From contig JAGXLJ010000070.1 of assembly GCA_018334775.1 (NCBI GenBank), forward strand, positions 1 to 6,602: a DNA stretch of 6,602 bases, written 5' to 3'. A program made the position numbers and the translations under genes. Positions 5,643-6,602 of this stretch are shown here, in pieces (position 1 is the first letter of the stretch; every line of letters starts with the position of its first letter). The stretch comes from Halodesulfurarchaeum sp. (lineage in GTDB: Archaea > Halobacteriota > Halobacteria > Halobacteriales > Halobacteriaceae). The notes under the pieces were generated by a model. That model was not told the origin of the DNA and did not search any database. It saw nothing but the letters and a program-made list of their open reading frames with translations.

Positions 5643-6602
5643 GACCGAATCGCTCGATATTGATCGAGATACGCCTCGAGAAACACGTCGTCTGAAAAGT
5701 CGGTAAACGACTCGTCAAAGGATTTGTGCTCGAGTTCTCCGGCGGCAGCAAGCCGTCGGGTGAGTTCTTCGGGACTCGTCGCGGTATACCCGCGGTCCTC
5801 ATGGACGACCAATTCGTGTGCGCTCGAGTTCTGGTGATATTCGACGATTGAGACACAGCCGGCTGCCAGTGCTCGCAGCAGATCATGGTCGAACGGCGTG
5901 TATTCGGCCGTGTGCACATAGACGTGTGCCTGCTTGAACCGGGCAATCCGCTCCTCGACAGGCAATTCGCCGACGAACTCGACACTGTCGTCAATTCGAA
6001 GGTCCCGCGCTTGGCGCTCGTAGGCGGCCCGTCTGGGTCCATCACCGATGATTGTTGCATTCCAGTCGTACTCCCGGAATTCCGCCAGGGCCAAGAGCAG
6101 CGTTTCCAGGTTCGCCCCCTCGTCGAGCCGTCGGGAATAGACGATATCGGCGCTTTCGGCCTTCGATATCGCTTTTATCCGGTCGATATCAATGCCGGTC
6201 GGAATTACCCGAACGGTTCGGCCATCAACCCCACGTTCCCTCACGGTCGTTTCAACGGTCTCTGAAGGCGTCACAACCACGTCGGCCCCCTGGATGGCCC
6301 GGTTCCGGAGCCAGTCGGAAACTACCCCCGTCGCATCATGCGGGTCGTACCAATCGACTAGGAATCCGGCACCGCTGAGCAGCGCGCCCAACTTGGCGCC
6401 ACTCGTCCAGAGGGGGTTCTGGCAAACCGCGTGGACGACGTCCGGGTCCGTTTTGCGGATCGCGTTGGCGACCTGGAACGGAGTGGTCAGCGCGTCCTCC
6501 GACCTGGTTCCGATGCCTCGATACATGAGTCCCTCATGTTCGAACTCCTGAAAGTCCCCCTGCCACCATTTGGCGGTGAAACAAATCACCTCGTGGCCTC
6601 CC
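5639..6602 (-). CDS. GT4-like glycosyltransferase, N-terminus beyond the right edge
   Basis: The visible 320 residues are most of a GT-B-fold glycosyltransferase that moves a sugar from a nucleotide-sugar donor to an unknown acceptor, probably for surface glycans or glycoproteins. The frame stays open to the right edge and reads GGHEV just before the first internal GTG (6587-6589); GHEV is the typical end of the first helix of such enzymes, so that GTG is an internal Val codon and the true start lies outside. Landmarks are DVVHA in the acceptor domain, VIPTGID at the domain junction, VYSRRLDEGANLETLL and IIGDGP in the donor domain, and FVGELPVEE. The GT4 motif region reads TPFDHDLLRALAAGC: Thr and Arg stand where EX7E normally has its two Glu (codons at 5897-5899 and 5873-5875). 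No membrane helix is visible. The gene precedes hemE in the same direction, with no obvious functional link to heme. The family is likely; substrate and role are unknown. Confidence 0.8.
   Translation of the reverse strand, partial: GGHEVICFTAKWWQGDFQEFEHEGLMYRGIGTRSEDALTTPFQVANAIRKTDPDVVHAVCQNPLWTSGAKLGALLSGAGFLVDWYDPHDATGVVSDWLRNRAIQGADVVVTPSETVETTVRERGVDGRTVRVIPTGIDIDRIKAISKAESADIVYSRRLDEGANLETLLLALAEFREYDWNATIIGDGPRRAAYERQARDLRIDDSVEFVGELPVEERIARFKQAHVYVHTAEYTPFDHDLLRALAAGCVSIVEYHQNSSAHELVVHEDRGYTATSPEELTRRLAAAGELEHKSFDESFTDFSDDVFLEAYLDQYRAIRS

Overview
The window reads as ordinary chromosomal DNA of a halophilic archaeon (class Halobacteria). The DNA is moderately GC-rich and the proteins are strongly acidic, with many Asp and Glu and few Lys. 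The starts favoured by homology carry no Shine-Dalgarno sequence. At least two of them have an AT-rich TATA-like box about 25 bases upstream, as expected for leaderless archaeal transcripts. The gene content (an E. coli-type PurB, and a PurN-PurH fusion without the cyclohydrolase domain) also fits haloarchaea. Species cannot be named from the sequence alone.

Layout, left to right: (1) the C-terminal 61 residues of an M20-family metallopeptidase or deacylase (DapE/ArgE type), plus strand, cut by the left edge; (2) purB, minus strand, convergent with it across a 48-base gap; (3) a 169-base divergent promoter region with a near-central 7+7 inverted repeat; (4) a purN-purH fusion, plus strand; (5) a hemH-like ferrochelatase, plus strand, with its own probable promoter; (6) hemE, minus strand, convergent with hemH across only 18 bases; (7) a GT4-like glycosyltransferase, minus strand, running off the right edge and lying upstream of hemE in the same direction, with a 14-base perfect palindrome over its stop codon.

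Two metabolic modules are visible. The purine pair is tightly coupled: PurB releases AICAR from SAICAR, and the C-terminal half of the divergently transcribed fusion formylates AICAR, while its N-terminal half formylates GAR earlier in the same pathway. Both halves use 10-formyltetrahydrofolate or an equivalent donor. IMP cyclohydrolase is absent from the fusion and must be encoded elsewhere (PurO is the usual archaeal enzyme). The heme pair comprises uroporphyrinogen III decarboxylase and ferrochelatase, which belong to the classical or coproporphyrin-dependent heme routes and not to the siroheme-dependent (Ahb) route usual in archaea. The oxidase step between them is not in this window.

I see no mobile element, CRISPR array, tRNA, rRNA or defence system, and no convincing previously undescribed system. 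The most useful points for follow-up are the bacterial-style heme genes, the three-cysteine tail of the ferrochelatase, the loop insertion in the PurN domain, the glycosyltransferase lacking its usual EX7E glutamates, and the two inverted repeats in regulatory positions.
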